The notes: generated by a model from the letters alone, not told the origin. Shown: positions 29,382-37,767, numbered from the stretch's first letter. The stretch is DNA of 64,000 nucleotides from Paramagnetospirillum kuznetsovii (GCF_003284725.1 NZ_PGTO01000015.1:21908-85907), one strand, 5' to 3'. Program-made: numbers and translations.

Positions 29382-29409
29382 ACACCCCCGCCGGAAACGG
29401 CGGGGGTGT
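29382..29409 (+). terminator. Rho-independent terminator after sseA
   Basis: A perfect 11-bp stem, ACACCCCCGCC against GGCGGGGGTGT, with a 6-base loop, 27 bases after the sseA stop. The T-run afterwards is short (TTCTCGTT). The hairpin could also work for the opposite strand. Confidence 0.8.
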
Positions 29410-29427
29410 TCTCGTTCCGGGGATAAT

Positions 29428-29490
29428 GCGGGCGAGACGCCCGCGCTCCCAGAAATGGTGCTCTACTTGGAGCGCGGGCGTCTCGCCCGC
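29428..29490. repeat. Family A repeat, inverted pair
   Basis: Two inverted 22-base copies at 29428-29449 and 29469-29490, separated by 19 bases, share the core GAGCGCGGGCGTCTCGCCC on the plus strand of the second copy. Facing each other, the pair could form a long cruciform. It sits between the sseA terminator and the 3' end of the cytochrome gene. Confidence 0.9.
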
Positions 29491-29548
29491 ATGAGTTGCA
29501 GCCCCATGGAGAGCTTGGAGAGCGCAGCGCCCCTGGGCATGTTCCCGG

Positions 29549-29989
29549 CTATCTCAGGCGATACAGGGAGTGGCAGGCCTCGCAGGCGGCCGTCATCTCG
29601 CGCAGGGCAGCGAAGGTCTGGCGCGCCGCCTTGTCCGGCGGTTCCAATTCGGCGTCGCGGACGGTGACGGCGAAGCGGCTGGCGGCATGATGCAGCGCGG
29701 TTCCGATTTCGCGCATGGTCAGCGGCATCATGGGCGCCATGTGCTCGGCACCATGGGCGTCCAGCGACGACATCCCCAGCTTGGATTCGGCCAGTTCCGC
29801 CGCTCCCTTGGAATCGCCCTTGGACAGAGCCTCCAGGATCAGATCGAGGCTGCGCAGATGATCGCGCATATTGGCCAGCATGTGGTCGCGCATCATGGGC
29901 GGCATCTCGACCAATTTGCGGCTGTCCGCCCAAGCCAGCGACGGCAACGACAAGGCTAGGGCGGCAATGAAGAGGACAAGGCGGCGCAT
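29549..29989 (-). CDS. Exported monohaem cytochrome c, c'/c556-like
   Basis: A 146-residue protein with a signal peptide (RLVLFIAALALSLPSLAWA) and a single haem site near the very C-terminus, C136-E-A-C139-H140. A four-helix body with the CxxCH at the end is the class II (c'/c556) layout. The methionine-rich N-terminal helix (VEMPPMMRDHMLANMRDH) probably supplies the axial ligand, but I cannot say which Met. Its partner is unknown. It stands alone on the minus strand, with repeat DNA downstream. Confidence 0.87.
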   Translation of the reverse strand: MRRLVLFIAALALSLPSLAWADSRKLVEMPPMMRDHMLANMRDHLRSLDLILEALSKGDSKGAAELAESKLGMSSLDAHGAEHMAPMMPLTMREIGTALHHAASRFAVTVRDAELEPPDKAARQTFAALREMTAACEACHSLYRLR

Positions 29990-30113
29990 GAGGATCTCCC
30001 GCGATCAAATCAACACCAGCATCTATCACCGTCGCGAAAGAGTCGCACGCGCGTATTGATGTCTCCCCCATTCACGTCCATATTGGAGTCAGACAGTGCG
30101 AGGAGGTCAGTCC

Positions 30114-30230
30114 ATGCGGAACCGTAAGGCAAAAGCGCGTGTTGCGACGCAGGACGGCGGCGCCCTGATCCTCGCGGTGGCGGCGACCGCCATGGTGCTG
30201 CTGGCGGCGCTGATTTCGGCGCTCTCCTAG
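30114..30230 (+). CDS. 38-residue single-helix membrane peptide, unknown
   Basis: A short frame, ATG 30114 to TAG 30228-30230, encodes a basic N-terminus (MRNRKAKARVATQDGG) and one hydrophobic helix (ALILAVAATAMVLLAALISA). AGGAGG at 30101-30106 sits 7 bases ahead, an almost ideal ribosome site, which is the main reason to call it. It lies between the divergently oriented cytochrome gene and metC, with a hairpin after it. No family is recognised. Membrane insertion with the N-terminus inside is predicted from the positive residues. Confidence 0.65.
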   Translation: MRNRKAKARVATQDGGALILAVAATAMVLLAALISALS

Positions 30231-30256
30231 TCCAAAACAACACTTGGCCTTGACCC

Positions 30257-30292
30257 GGCGGCGAGTCACCATGCTCGGCCGCCATTATTTTT
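30257..30292 (+). terminator. Hairpin with T-rich tail before metC
   Basis: GGCGGCGAG pairs with CTC-G-GCCGCC (one bulged base) across an 8-base loop, then ATTATTTTTCC. It is placed 27 bases after the stop of the 38-residue gene and just ahead of the metC start, so it probably ends the small transcript; an attenuation role for metC is possible. Confidence 0.55.
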
Positions 30293-30305
30293 CCGTTCGA
30301 GCGCC

Positions 30306-31475
30306 ATGAAAAAAGACACCCGCATCCTGCACGCCGGCCGCCACCCCGAGAAATTCGACGGCGCGGTCAATCCGCCGGTCTTCCACGCCTCCACCATCCT
30401 CCATCCCTCGGTGGCGGCCATGGAGAAGAGCGGCAAGACGCCGTTCGAGGGCGTGCGCTACGGCCGCTTCGGCACACCGACCACCTTCGCCCTGGAAGAA
30501 GCCGTCGCCGAGTTGGAAGGCGGCCACCGCGCCGTCGCGACCTCGTCCGGTCTGGCCGCCATTACCGGTGCGCTGATGGCCTTCCTCAAGACCGGCGATC
30601 ATCTGCTGATGGTCGATACCGCCTATTTCCCCACCCGCAAGTTCTGCGACGAGGTTCTGAAGGGGCTTGGCGTCGAGACCACCTATTACGATCCGCTGAT
30701 CGGTGCCGGGATCAAGGCGTTGATGCGCCCCAACACCAAGGTGGTGTTCACCGAAAGCCCCGGCTCGCTGACCTTCGAGGTCCAGGATATTCCCGCCATC
30801 GCCGAAGTGGCCCATGCCGGGGGGGCAATTGTCATGATCGACAATACCTGGGGGGTGCTGACCTTCCAGCCCTTCGCCAAGGGCATCGACATCTCCATCC
30901 AGGCCGCCACCAAATATATCGTCGGCCACGCCGACGCCATGCTGGGAAGCATCACCTGCGCCACCCCGGACCTGTGGCTGAAGGTGAAATCCTCGGTCGC
31001 CACCTTCGGCCATAGCCCCGGCGCCGAGGAGATGTATCTGGGCCTGCGCGGCCTGCGCACCCTGGCGGTGCGGCTGCGCCAGCACGCGGCCAGTGCCCTG
31101 CGCCTGACCACTTGGCTGGAGAAGCGGCCCGAGGTGGACCGGATTTTGTATCCGCCGCTGCCGTCGGACCCCGGCCATGCCTTGTGGAAGCGCGACTTCT
31201 CCGGCGGCTGCGGCTTGTTCGGGGTGGTCCTGAAGCCTGCCGCCAAGGCGGCGGTGGATGCCATGTTGGACGGCTACGAGCATTTCAAGCTGGGCTTTTC
31301 CTGGGGCGGCTTCGAGAGTCTGGTGATCCCCACCTCGGGCCATTCCATCATCCGCACCGCCACCGCCTGGACACCCGCTGGTCCATCCTTGCGCTTCCAT
31401 GCCGGATTGGAAGACGCCGACGACCTTCAGGAGGATCTTGAAAAGGGCTTCGGGCGATTGGCCGGGGGCGGCTGA
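30306..31475 (+). CDS. metC: Cystathionine beta-lyase
   Basis: A 389-residue Cys/Met-metabolism PLP enzyme (fold type I). K203 in QAATKYIVGHAD binds PLP; RYGRFGTPTT and ATSSGLAAITGAL are the usual phosphate-binding and tunnel segments, and IDNTWG is the stacking-Asp region. The alphaproteobacterial cystathionine beta-lyase form is favoured by FSWGGFESL near the C-terminus. It cleaves cystathionine to homocysteine, pyruvate and ammonia. The DUF1007 gene begins 1 base after its stop, probably by read-through rather than shared function. Confidence 0.92.
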   Translation: MKKDTRILHAGRHPEKFDGAVNPPVFHASTILHPSVAAMEKSGKTPFEGVRYGRFGTPTTFALEEAVAELEGGHRAVATSSGLAAITGALMAFLKTGDHLLMVDTAYFPTRKFCDEVLKGLGVETTYYDPLIGAGIKALMRPNTKVVFTESPGSLTFEVQDIPAIAEVAHAGGAIVMIDNTWGVLTFQPFAKGIDISIQAATKYIVGHADAMLGSITCATPDLWLKVKSSVATFGHSPGAEEMYLGLRGLRTLAVRLRQHAASALRLTTWLEKRPEVDRILYPPLPSDPGHALWKRDFSGGCGLFGVVLKPAAKAAVDAMLDGYEHFKLGFSWGGFESLVIPTSGHSIIRTATAWTPAGPSLRFHAGLEDADDLQEDLEKGFGRLAGGG

Positions 31476-31476
31476 G

Positions 31477-32058
31477 ATGCGTCTTGCCGCCCTTGTTCTC
31501 CTGTTCCTTCTCGCCACCCTGCCCGCCCGCGCCCATCCCCATGTCCTGGTGGATGTCCACGCCCTTGTGGAATTCAAGGACGGCAAGATCGTCAGCCTGT
31601 TCATGGGCTGGAAGTTCGACCCGGTCTACAGCAGCACCTTGTTCAAGGATTTCGACAAGAACAAGAACGGCAAGCTGGACGCCGCCGAGATCAGGGACAT
31701 CGAGGCCAACGCCTTTCGCGACACCAAGGATCAGAGCTATTTCACCTATGGCCAGGTGGACGGCAAGCCGATCCAGTGGAAGGATGCCACCGACTTCAAC
31801 GTCATCGGCATGAAGGATTCCCTGCTTTATGCCTTCCGGCTGAGTTTTCCCGAACCGGTGGACCCGCGTAAGCATGCGGTCAGCGTCACCACCTATGAAG
31901 AGACCTTCTATATCGACATGGACTTCCCCAACGACAAAGCCGCCACCCTGAACGGCGAGGGCTCCCAGGGCTGCAAGGTGACCATCGCCCCCGACCACGG
32001 CAACACCATCTTCGGCGGCGTGGTCACGCCCAAGCGGGCGACCGTCACATGCGAATAG
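31477..32058 (+). CDS. DUF1007-family exported protein with EF-hand-like loop
   Basis: A 193-residue protein with a signal peptide (MRLAALVLLFLLATLPARAHPH; cleavage at ARA). HPHVLVDVH at the mature N-terminus is His-rich and may bind metal. The loop DKNKNGKLDAAE matches the 12-residue EF-hand pattern (D-x-N-x-N-G-x-L-D-x-x-E). DUF1007 genes often precede NicO-type nickel/cobalt transporter genes, and here the next gene overlaps by 10 bases. A periplasmic metal-binding partner of that transporter is a sensible inference, not proven. Confidence 0.87.
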   Translation: MRLAALVLLFLLATLPARAHPHVLVDVHALVEFKDGKIVSLFMGWKFDPVYSSTLFKDFDKNKNGKLDAAEIRDIEANAFRDTKDQSYFTYGQVDGKPIQWKDATDFNVIGMKDSLLYAFRLSFPEPVDPRKHAVSVTTYEETFYIDMDFPNDKAATLNGEGSQGCKVTIAPDHGNTIFGGVVTPKRATVTCE

Positions 32059-32996
32059 CCTTTCCCGCCGCCGTCCTGACACTGCTGCCCCGCTTGGCCC
32101 AAGCCGCACTGGTCCCAGGCGGCGGCGCGGCGCCCGGCGGCGACCTGCCCGAGCCGCTGCGCTCACTGGCCAGTTGGGCCTTTGCCTTGCAGCGCCAGTT
32201 GAACGGCGAAATGCGCCAGCATCTCGCCGCCATGAAGGAAACCGGGTCGTGGGAACCGGCCACCGCCATCGTGCTGGCCGCCTTCCTTTACGGCATTTTC
32301 CACGCCATCGGACCGGGGCACGGCAAGGTGGTCATCGCGGGCTGGTTCGCCACCCGCCGCGCCCGCATCATGCATGGCCTGATCGCCAGCCTGATCGCGG
32401 CCATGGTCCAGTCGGCCTCGGCCATCGCGGTGGTGCTGGCCCTGGCCGGAATTCTGGCCTTGACCCCCAAGGACGTGCTGGCCAGCGCTGGCTGGCTGGA
32501 AGTGGCTTCCTACGCCATGATCGCCGGGCTCGGCGCCGTCATGTGCTGGCGAACCGCCACCGGCAAGGGCTGCGGCCATGATCATAGCCATCATCATGAT
32601 CACGACGGAGCCTGCTGCGGCCACCATCACCACGCCCCGGTGCGGATCACCGATCCCCGCGCCGAACGCAACACGCTGTTCGCCGTTTCGGCGGCGGTGG
32701 GATTTAGGCCATGCTCGGGCGCCATCCTGGTGCTGTTGTTCTGCTTCGCCAACGAGATGATGCTGGTGGGCGTTCTGGCCACCTTCGCCATGGGCTTGGG
32801 CGTCGCCATCACCATCGCCGCCATCGGCATGGGCGCCCTGGGCCTCAATCGGCTGATCGAGACACGCTTCGGCGACAAGGCGATCGGTGGCCGCATCCGC
32901 ACCGGTCTGGCCCTGACCGGCGCCTTGGCCATTACCCTTTTGGGTGTCGTATTGCTGGTGGGAGCCGTCGTCAACGGCCCCTCGCTTGGTGGCTGA
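32049..32996 (+). CDS. NicO/RcnA-type nickel-cobalt transporter
   Basis: A 315-residue membrane protein: leader-like helix, then about six helices. FLYGIFHAIGPGHGKVVIAGW holds the H-x4-GPGHGK metal motif of the family. A cytoplasmic or periplasmic loop is extremely His-rich (CGHDHSHHHDHDGACCGHHH), and VGFRPCSGAILVLLFCF is the second signature. RcnA-like members export Ni and Co; uptake members of the family also exist, so direction is not certain. It is translationally coupled to the DUF1007 gene. No RcnR-like regulator is in view. Confidence 0.9.
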   Translation: MRIAFPAAVLTLLPRLAQAALVPGGGAAPGGDLPEPLRSLASWAFALQRQLNGEMRQHLAAMKETGSWEPATAIVLAAFLYGIFHAIGPGHGKVVIAGWFATRRARIMHGLIASLIAAMVQSASAIAVVLALAGILALTPKDVLASAGWLEVASYAMIAGLGAVMCWRTATGKGCGHDHSHHHDHDGACCGHHHHAPVRITDPRAERNTLFAVSAAVGFRPCSGAILVLLFCFANEMMLVGVLATFAMGLGVAITIAAIGMGALGLNRLIETRFGDKAIGGRIRTGLALTGALAITLLGVVLLVGAVVNGPSLGG

Positions 32997-33002
32997 TATA
33001 CC

Positions 33003-33099
33003 ATACCAAAGGTATCGATGCCGGTGCAAAGGTGCTAATGGTGTCGCCTTATTGCGTGCACTGCAATATCTGGGGTATCATCCGATTATTGGGTGATAC
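33003..33099. promoter_or_regulatory. Two inverted repeats upstream of the Cys-cluster gene
   Basis: ATACC-AAA-GGTAT at 33003-33015 is a perfect short palindrome. GTATCATCC (33075-33083) faces GGGTGATAC (33091-33099) with one mismatch and a 7-base spacer. Both lie in the AT-richer 126-base gap before the next gene and may be operator sites. No known regulator consensus is recognised. Confidence 0.35.
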
Positions 33100-33122
33100 A
33101 GCAGGTATGGCAGGAGACGATG

Positions 33123-33869
33123 ATGGCTCCCCTCGATTGTTCTGGTCAGGCTCTCCTGGCGAATGATCACAAGCGAATCACCTACCGGTTTTTCGCCAAT
33201 GCCGAAAAGCCCATGCCGGTGGATCTTCTGTTCGAGAAGACGTCCTTCAAGCTGGTGGTGCCCGATGCGGCGCCTCGGCCGTCCTGGGCGAAGCTCCCCT
33301 ACAACCGCTGCTCCAACTGCACACTTTCCGATGATTGCGAGTACTGCCCGGCGGCCTTGGGGATCGCCATGTTCCTGCCGCTGTTCGAAAGCCGGGTGTC
33401 CCACGAAAAGACGGTGGTCGAGGTGGAAACCGCCCAGCGCACCATCGTCGCCAAGACCACCTTCCAAAGCGGCATGGCATCGCTGATCGGCCTTGTCTGC
33501 GCCACGTCGGGTTGCCCGCTGACCCAGTTCCTGCGCCCCATGGCGCGCTTTCACATGCCCTTCGCCGAGGAGCAGGAGACGCTGTACCGCTCCTTCGCCA
33601 GTTGGCTGCTGATGTCCCATGTCCAGCAGACCCTGTCCGGCCAGGGCGGAGCCGTCAGCCTGGACGGCTTGAAAACCAAGTACCAGCATCTGTCCGTGAT
33701 GAACGCCAGCCTCGCAGAGCGGCTGCGGGCGGGCGTCAAGCGCGATGCGGCGCTCAACGCCGTCATCATCCTCGATCTCTTCGCCCAGATCGCCCCTGAC
33801 AATATCGACGGGGGCTTCGAGGACATCATGGAGGCCTTCGCCATCGAAGGCGGCACCCTGGTTAATTGA
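33123..33869 (+). CDS. Cys-cluster protein of unknown function
   Basis: A 248-residue cytoplasmic protein I do not recognise. The striking feature is a four-Cys motif C63-x2-C66-x5-C72-x2-C75 (NRCSNCTLSDDCEYCPAALG), suited to zinc or an Fe-S cluster. A further pair lies in VCATSGCPLTQFLRPMARFH. The rest is helical, ending in AVIILDLFAQIAPDNIDGGF. ATG 33123 is preferred over the adjacent ATG 33120 because AGGAGA then has better spacing. It is a single-gene unit with inverted repeats upstream; the chemoreceptor gene follows after about 220 bases. Confidence 0.8.
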   Translation: MAPLDCSGQALLANDHKRITYRFFANAEKPMPVDLLFEKTSFKLVVPDAAPRPSWAKLPYNRCSNCTLSDDCEYCPAALGIAMFLPLFESRVSHEKTVVEVETAQRTIVAKTTFQSGMASLIGLVCATSGCPLTQFLRPMARFHMPFAEEQETLYRSFASWLLMSHVQQTLSGQGGAVSLDGLKTKYQHLSVMNASLAERLRAGVKRDAALNAVIILDLFAQIAPDNIDGGFEDIMEAFAIEGGTLVN

Positions 33870-33974
33870 GACCGGGTGACGCCGCCGAACACGCCCGTCC
33901 GGTGCCCGGACCGGCGCGGCATTCACCGCCCAGAGCCTGCCCGCCCGATCAAACTCATTGTCAATTGCAGCCAG

Positions 33975-33980
33975 TATAAT
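33975..33980 (+). promoter_or_regulatory. Candidate -10 element upstream of the chemoreceptor gene
   Basis: A perfect TATAAT in an AT-rich stretch (33950-34060) unusual for this genome, about 110 bases before the gene. No -35 box is found at the ideal distance (TTGTCA at 33958 is too near), so the call is tentative. Confidence 0.35.
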
Positions 33981-34088
33981 TGCGAACGCAAATCATTTTT
34001 ATTTTCTGTTGATCTACACACGCAACTTTAGTCATATTTATATCGCAATAAGGTGCGCCAGATCGCTTCAGCCCCCGAGGACTCCGCC

Positions 34089-35777
34089 ATGCGCATGCTC
34101 AGCAACCTGCCTATTCCGCTCAAGCTATCGTCCGCGTTTGGCATCCTTCTGCTCCTGTTCGTCGCCAACGGCGCCCTGTCATACATGCAGATGTCGAACA
34201 TGAATCGGGCGGCCGACGATATCAGCGAAAACTGGATGCCCAGCGTCGAGACCCTGGCGCTGCTGGAAAAGCAGATTCTGGAACATCGCCGCTACGAACT
34301 GTCTCATGTGCTGGCCACCGCCGAGGCCGAGATCGCCGGGATGGACGTCGAGATCTCAAAGATCCGCAAAGAGATCGTCGATACGCGCAAGAAATATGAG
34401 CCGCTCATTTCGAGCAGCAATGAACGCGCCCTCTATGATGATTTTTCAAGCGTATTCGGCAAATACATCGAAGTGAGCGACAGAATGCTCATGCTTTCAC
34501 GCCAGAACCAGAATGAAGCCGCTTACGAAATGATAAAATCGGAAAGCCGCCCCGTCTTTTCCAAGGCGCACGACATTCTTGAGAAAGCCATCGCCCTGAA
34601 CCGGGATGGCGCAACCGCCGCCGCCGCCGTCCAGCATGGCAGCTACGAGTCCGCCAAATGGGTGACCATCGCCCTGCTCGTCAGCGCGATCGTGCTGACC
34701 AGTATGCTATGGCTGGCTCTGCGCTCCGCCATCGCCGCACCGATCACCAGCATGACGGCGGCCATGCGGCGGCTGGCCGACGGCGACAAGGGGATTGAGA
34801 TTCCCGCCCGCGATCGCCGCGACGAAATCGGCGGCATGGCGGAAGCGGTGCAGGTGTTCAAGGACAACGCCATCCGGGCAGACCAGATGGCGGCGGAGCA
34901 GGCCGCCGAGCAGGCTGCGCGGGAACGCCGGGCCAAGGCCATCGAAGCCATGACCTCGACTTTCGACAGCAGCGTTTCCGGCGCCTTGGAAACCGTTTCC
35001 GGCGCGGCCACCGAAATGGAAGCCACCTCGCAATCCATGTCGGCTACCGCCGATCAGACCAACCGTCAGGCCAACGTGGTGGCCGCCGCCACCGAGGAGG
35101 CGTCGGCCAGCGTGGAAACCGTCGCCACGGCGGCGGAGCAATTGTCCGCCTCCATCCGCGAGATCAGCCAGCAGGTTTCCCATTCCAACCGCATTTCCCA
35201 GGCGGCGGCGGAAGAGGCGGCGCGCACCAACAGCTCGGTGCAGGGTCTGGCGGAAAGCTCGACCCGAATCGGCGAGGTGGTCAATCTGATCAACGACATC
35301 GCCAGCCAGACAAACTTGCTGGCGCTCAACGCCACCATCGAGGCGGCGCGGGCCGGGGATGCCGGCAAGGGCTTCGCCGTGGTCGCCGGCGAGGTCAAGA
35401 ACCTTGCAAACCAGACCGCAAGGGCCACCGACGAGATCAGTTCCCAGATCAGCGCCGTCCAAACCGCCACCGGCGAAGCGGTTTCCGCCATCCGGGGCAT
35501 CGTCGGACGCATCGACGAGATCAACCAGATCGCCGTCGCCATCGGTTCCGCGGTGGAGGAACAATCGGCGGCCACTGCCGAAATCGCCCGCAATGTGCAG
35601 CAGGCCTCAACCGGCACCAAGGAAATCGCCGAGAATATCGGTGGCGTCACCCAGGCCGCCTCGGAGACCGGCGCGGCGGCCCAGCAGGTTCTGTCCTCCG
35701 CCCGCTCGCTGGCCCAGGAAGCCTCGAGCCTGAAATCCATGGTGGACAAGTTCCTGGGCGACGTGCGGGCGGCGTGA
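34089..35777 (+). CDS. Methyl-accepting chemotaxis protein
   Basis: A 562-residue chemoreceptor. Membrane helix about 14-34, periplasmic four-helix-bundle sensor (about 35-195), second helix about 197-220, HAMP (about 220-275) and a long signalling domain. The hairpin tip reads INDIASQTNLLALNATIEAARAGD, preceded and followed by heptad-rich methylation helices. It ends without a CheB/CheR-docking pentapeptide. ATG 34089 (MRMLSNLPIPLKLSSAFG) is favoured over one 12 codons upstream. The ligand is unknown; no che genes are adjacent. Confidence 0.94.
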   Translation: MRMLSNLPIPLKLSSAFGILLLLFVANGALSYMQMSNMNRAADDISENWMPSVETLALLEKQILEHRRYELSHVLATAEAEIAGMDVEISKIRKEIVDTRKKYEPLISSSNERALYDDFSSVFGKYIEVSDRMLMLSRQNQNEAAYEMIKSESRPVFSKAHDILEKAIALNRDGATAAAAVQHGSYESAKWVTIALLVSAIVLTSMLWLALRSAIAAPITSMTAAMRRLADGDKGIEIPARDRRDEIGGMAEAVQVFKDNAIRADQMAAEQAAEQAARERRAKAIEAMTSTFDSSVSGALETVSGAATEMEATSQSMSATADQTNRQANVVAAATEEASASVETVATAAEQLSASIREISQQVSHSNRISQAAAEEAARTNSSVQGLAESSTRIGEVVNLINDIASQTNLLALNATIEAARAGDAGKGFAVVAGEVKNLANQTARATDEISSQISAVQTATGEAVSAIRGIVGRIDEINQIAVAIGSAVEEQSAATAEIARNVQQASTGTKEIAENIGGVTQAASETGAAAQQVLSSARSLAQEASSLKSMVDKFLGDVRAA

Positions 35778-35788
35778 CATAACGCCAA

Positions 35789-35813
35789 CCGGACCTGCCT
35801 ACAGCAGGTCCGG
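35789..35813. terminator. Perfect 10-bp hairpin between convergent genes
   Basis: CCGGACCTGC and GCAGGTCCGG flank a 5-base loop; the stop codon of the reductase on the minus strand lies in the loop. It can serve both converging units, though neither side has a T-run. Confidence 0.6.
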
Positions 35814-36941
35814 CATGCCCTTGGCCAGGGTTTGGCGTTCCGCCGCGTAGCTTCCGCTCAGCGCAAATCCCAGGGGCTGGCCGTCACCTCCCACGAACAG
35901 GGCCTTGCGGTCCCGCCCCTGCCCCTCGACCCGCCATTGGCCCACGGTCCCGGGCGCGGGCGGACAAACCGCCATGGGCAGGGCGGGAGTCTTCACCACC
36001 ACCGGCAAAGCGGGCAGCGTCAACGGCGTCTCGATTCCGGCCAGTGTCGCCGCCAAGGCCTTGGCCTCGGCCATCAGCGGAGCCACGAAGGGCAACGGCC
36101 CCGCCTCGGTCTGGGTACAATCACCCAAGGCGTAGATGTCCGGGTCGGAGGTCCGCAACAGTCGGTCGACGACGATCCCCTTATCGACGGCCAATCCCGC
36201 CGCCGCCGCCAGTCCGGTGCGCGGAACCAGCCCGATGGCCGACAGCGCCTTGTCGAAGTCCACCACGACGCCATTGTCCAAGGTGGCGCGGCCGGGTTCC
36301 AACTTGGCGACCGAACGTCCGAGGTGGAACACAACGCCGATGGCCGACAGGGCCGTGGCCGCCTCCTCGCCCAATTCCTTGGGCAGCAGGCGACCCAGCG
36401 GCCAGGGCGCCGGATCGACCACCGTCACCTTTTGACCGGCGGTGGTCAGGTCGTTGGCGAATTCGGACCCGATCAGACCGGCGCCGATCAGCAAGACCCG
36501 TCCGCCCGGGATCAGGCCGTCGCGCCAGACCGCGTAGTCGTCCAGGTCGTTGACCGTATGAATGGTGACACTGTCCGAGCCCTCGACCGTGTAAGGACGC
36601 GGGTCGGCGCCGATGGCGAGGACAAGCCGCTGGTATCCGATCCTGCCGTCGCTCAACACCAGTTGCTTGGCGGCGCGGTCGATGGCAACCACCTTCTGCC
36701 GGGGCAAAACCGTGATGTTCAACTCGGCCTGGTATTGCCGCGCGGTCTTCTGGATCAGCGTCATGGGCGTCTTGCCCTGGGCGAAGGCCGCCGACAGCAT
36801 GGGCTTGGAATAAACCTCGCCGCCATCGGCGGTTATCACGGTGACGGGGGCATCGGGGGCCAGCTTGCGGAACTCGCGGGCCAGGGTATACCCCCCCAGC
36901 CCGCTGCCGACGATGACCACTCCCCCAGGATCGCGGGGCAT
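35799..36941 (-). CDS. FAD-dependent NAD(P)H:rubredoxin reductase
   Basis: A 380-residue pyridine-nucleotide-disulfide-type flavoprotein. FAD motif GVVIVGSGLGGYTLAREFRK at the N-terminus, NAD(P) motif GRVLLIGAGLIGSEFANDL in the middle and a second FAD contact DIYALGDCTQ near residue 285. The C-terminal 60-70 residues resemble those of rubredoxin reductases. ATG 36941 is used because the FAD fold begins there; the longer frame runs back through the rubredoxin gene. It lies 7 bases downstream of the rubredoxin gene and should reduce that protein. Confidence 0.9.
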   Translation of the reverse strand: MPRDPGGVVIVGSGLGGYTLAREFRKLAPDAPVTVITADGGEVYSKPMLSAAFAQGKTPMTLIQKTARQYQAELNITVLPRQKVVAIDRAAKQLVLSDGRIGYQRLVLAIGADPRPYTVEGSDSVTIHTVNDLDDYAVWRDGLIPGGRVLLIGAGLIGSEFANDLTTAGQKVTVVDPAPWPLGRLLPKELGEEAATALSAIGVVFHLGRSVAKLEPGRATLDNGVVVDFDKALSAIGLVPRTGLAAAAGLAVDKGIVVDRLLRTSDPDIYALGDCTQTEAGPLPFVAPLMAEAKALAATLAGIETPLTLPALPVVVKTPALPMAVCPPAPGTVGQWRVEGQGRDRKALFVGGDGQPLGFALSGSYAAERQTLAKGMPDLL

Positions 36942-36948
36942 GATGGCC

Positions 36949-37110
36949 TTACTCCTGAACTTCGAAGTCGGACTTGGAGACGCCGCAATCGGGGCAGCAC
37001 CAATCGTCGGGGATGTCCTCGAAAGCAGTCCCGGCGGAGATGCCGTCTTCCGGCATGCCGATGGCGGGGTCATAGACGAAGCCGCAGACGACGCAGACAT
37101 ATTTCTTCAT
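36949..37110 (-). CDS. Rubredoxin
   Basis: A 53-residue, complete rubredoxin. The iron is held by C6-x2-C9 (CVVCG) and C39-x2-C42 (CPDCG), and the fold markers FVYDPAIG and [12 protein letters not shown] are all present. It carries single electrons in the cytoplasm. GAGGAGA lies before ATG 37110. The gene is sandwiched between rubrerythrin (28 bases upstream) and the reductase (7 bases downstream), so the three form one electron-transfer unit. Confidence 0.96.
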   Translation of the reverse strand: MKKYVCVVCGFVYDPAIGMPEDGISAGTAFEDIPDDWCCPDCGVSKSDFEVQE

Positions 37111-37138
37111 GATTTCGCTCTCCTCTTGGTCGGTTGGC

Positions 37139-37618
37139 TCAGGCGCCCTTATGGGCGGCCAGGGTGTCGCGATAGTGGTTAGCGTGACGCTCTTCCACCT
37201 TGGCCAGGGCGGCGAAGCGCTTGGCGGCGGTGGCGAGAATGGCCTTGAACTGACCGGCATGCTCCTTGGACTCGGCGATCTGTTCGTCCATTTCCTTGAC
37301 CGCGGCGCTGTTGCCTTCCTGCTCGGCCAGATGGCGGAACTTGGGATACATCTCGGTGTATTCGTAGGTCTCGCCGTCGATGGCCATCTGCAGCATCTTC
37401 TCCACCGTCAGTTCGGCCTTGGGATAGAGCAGTTCAAGATGCCCGAACGCGTGCATGGTCTCCTGCTCGGCGGTCTTCTCGAACACCTCGGCCACCTCGA
37501 CGGCGCCAAGCTCGCGAGCGCGGCGGGCGAAGTAGAGGTATTTGCGGTTGGCCATGGATTCGCCCGCGAAGGCGGCTTCCAGGTTCTTGACGGTAGGGGA
37601 GGATGAATTCTGGGCCAT
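37139..37618 (-). CDS. Rubrerythrin-type peroxidase lacking its own rubredoxin domain
   Basis: A 159-residue ferritin-like diiron protein. Ligands visible are E20, E53 and H56 in EQETMH, and a second helix pair with E86 and E119-H120 in ESKEH. Classical rubrerythrin has a C-terminal rubredoxin domain; this one ends at residue 159 after the four-helix bundle, and a separate rubredoxin gene follows. It should reduce hydrogen peroxide to water in the cytoplasm. First gene of the three-gene unit, starting at ATG 37618. Confidence 0.92.
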   Translation of the reverse strand: MAQNSSSPTVKNLEAAFAGESMANRKYLYFARRARELGAVEVAEVFEKTAEQETMHAFGHLELLYPKAELTVEKMLQMAIDGETYEYTEMYPKFRHLAEQEGNSAAVKEMDEQIAESKEHAGQFKAILATAAKRFAALAKVEERHANHYRDTLAAHKGA

Positions 37619-37735
37619 TTGCGTCTCTCCTTGGGGTGATTTGATGTAGCGACATTACCGAAAGCGCGCGATCGAGTGAAACGCGTTAAAATCGTTTCTG
37701 TAAGTGATAAAATCGATTATATTGGAGCCATCGTT

Positions 37736-37763
37736 CTCCCTCCCCACGCAAGCGGGGGAGGGG
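37736..37763. repeat. Family B repeat after the efflux operon
   Basis: CTCCCTCCCC and GGGGGAGGGG face each other across ACGCAAGC. It begins 4 bases past the nodT stop on the minus strand and may also act as a transcription end, although no T-run follows. Confidence 0.7.
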
Positions 37764-37767
37764 AAAA

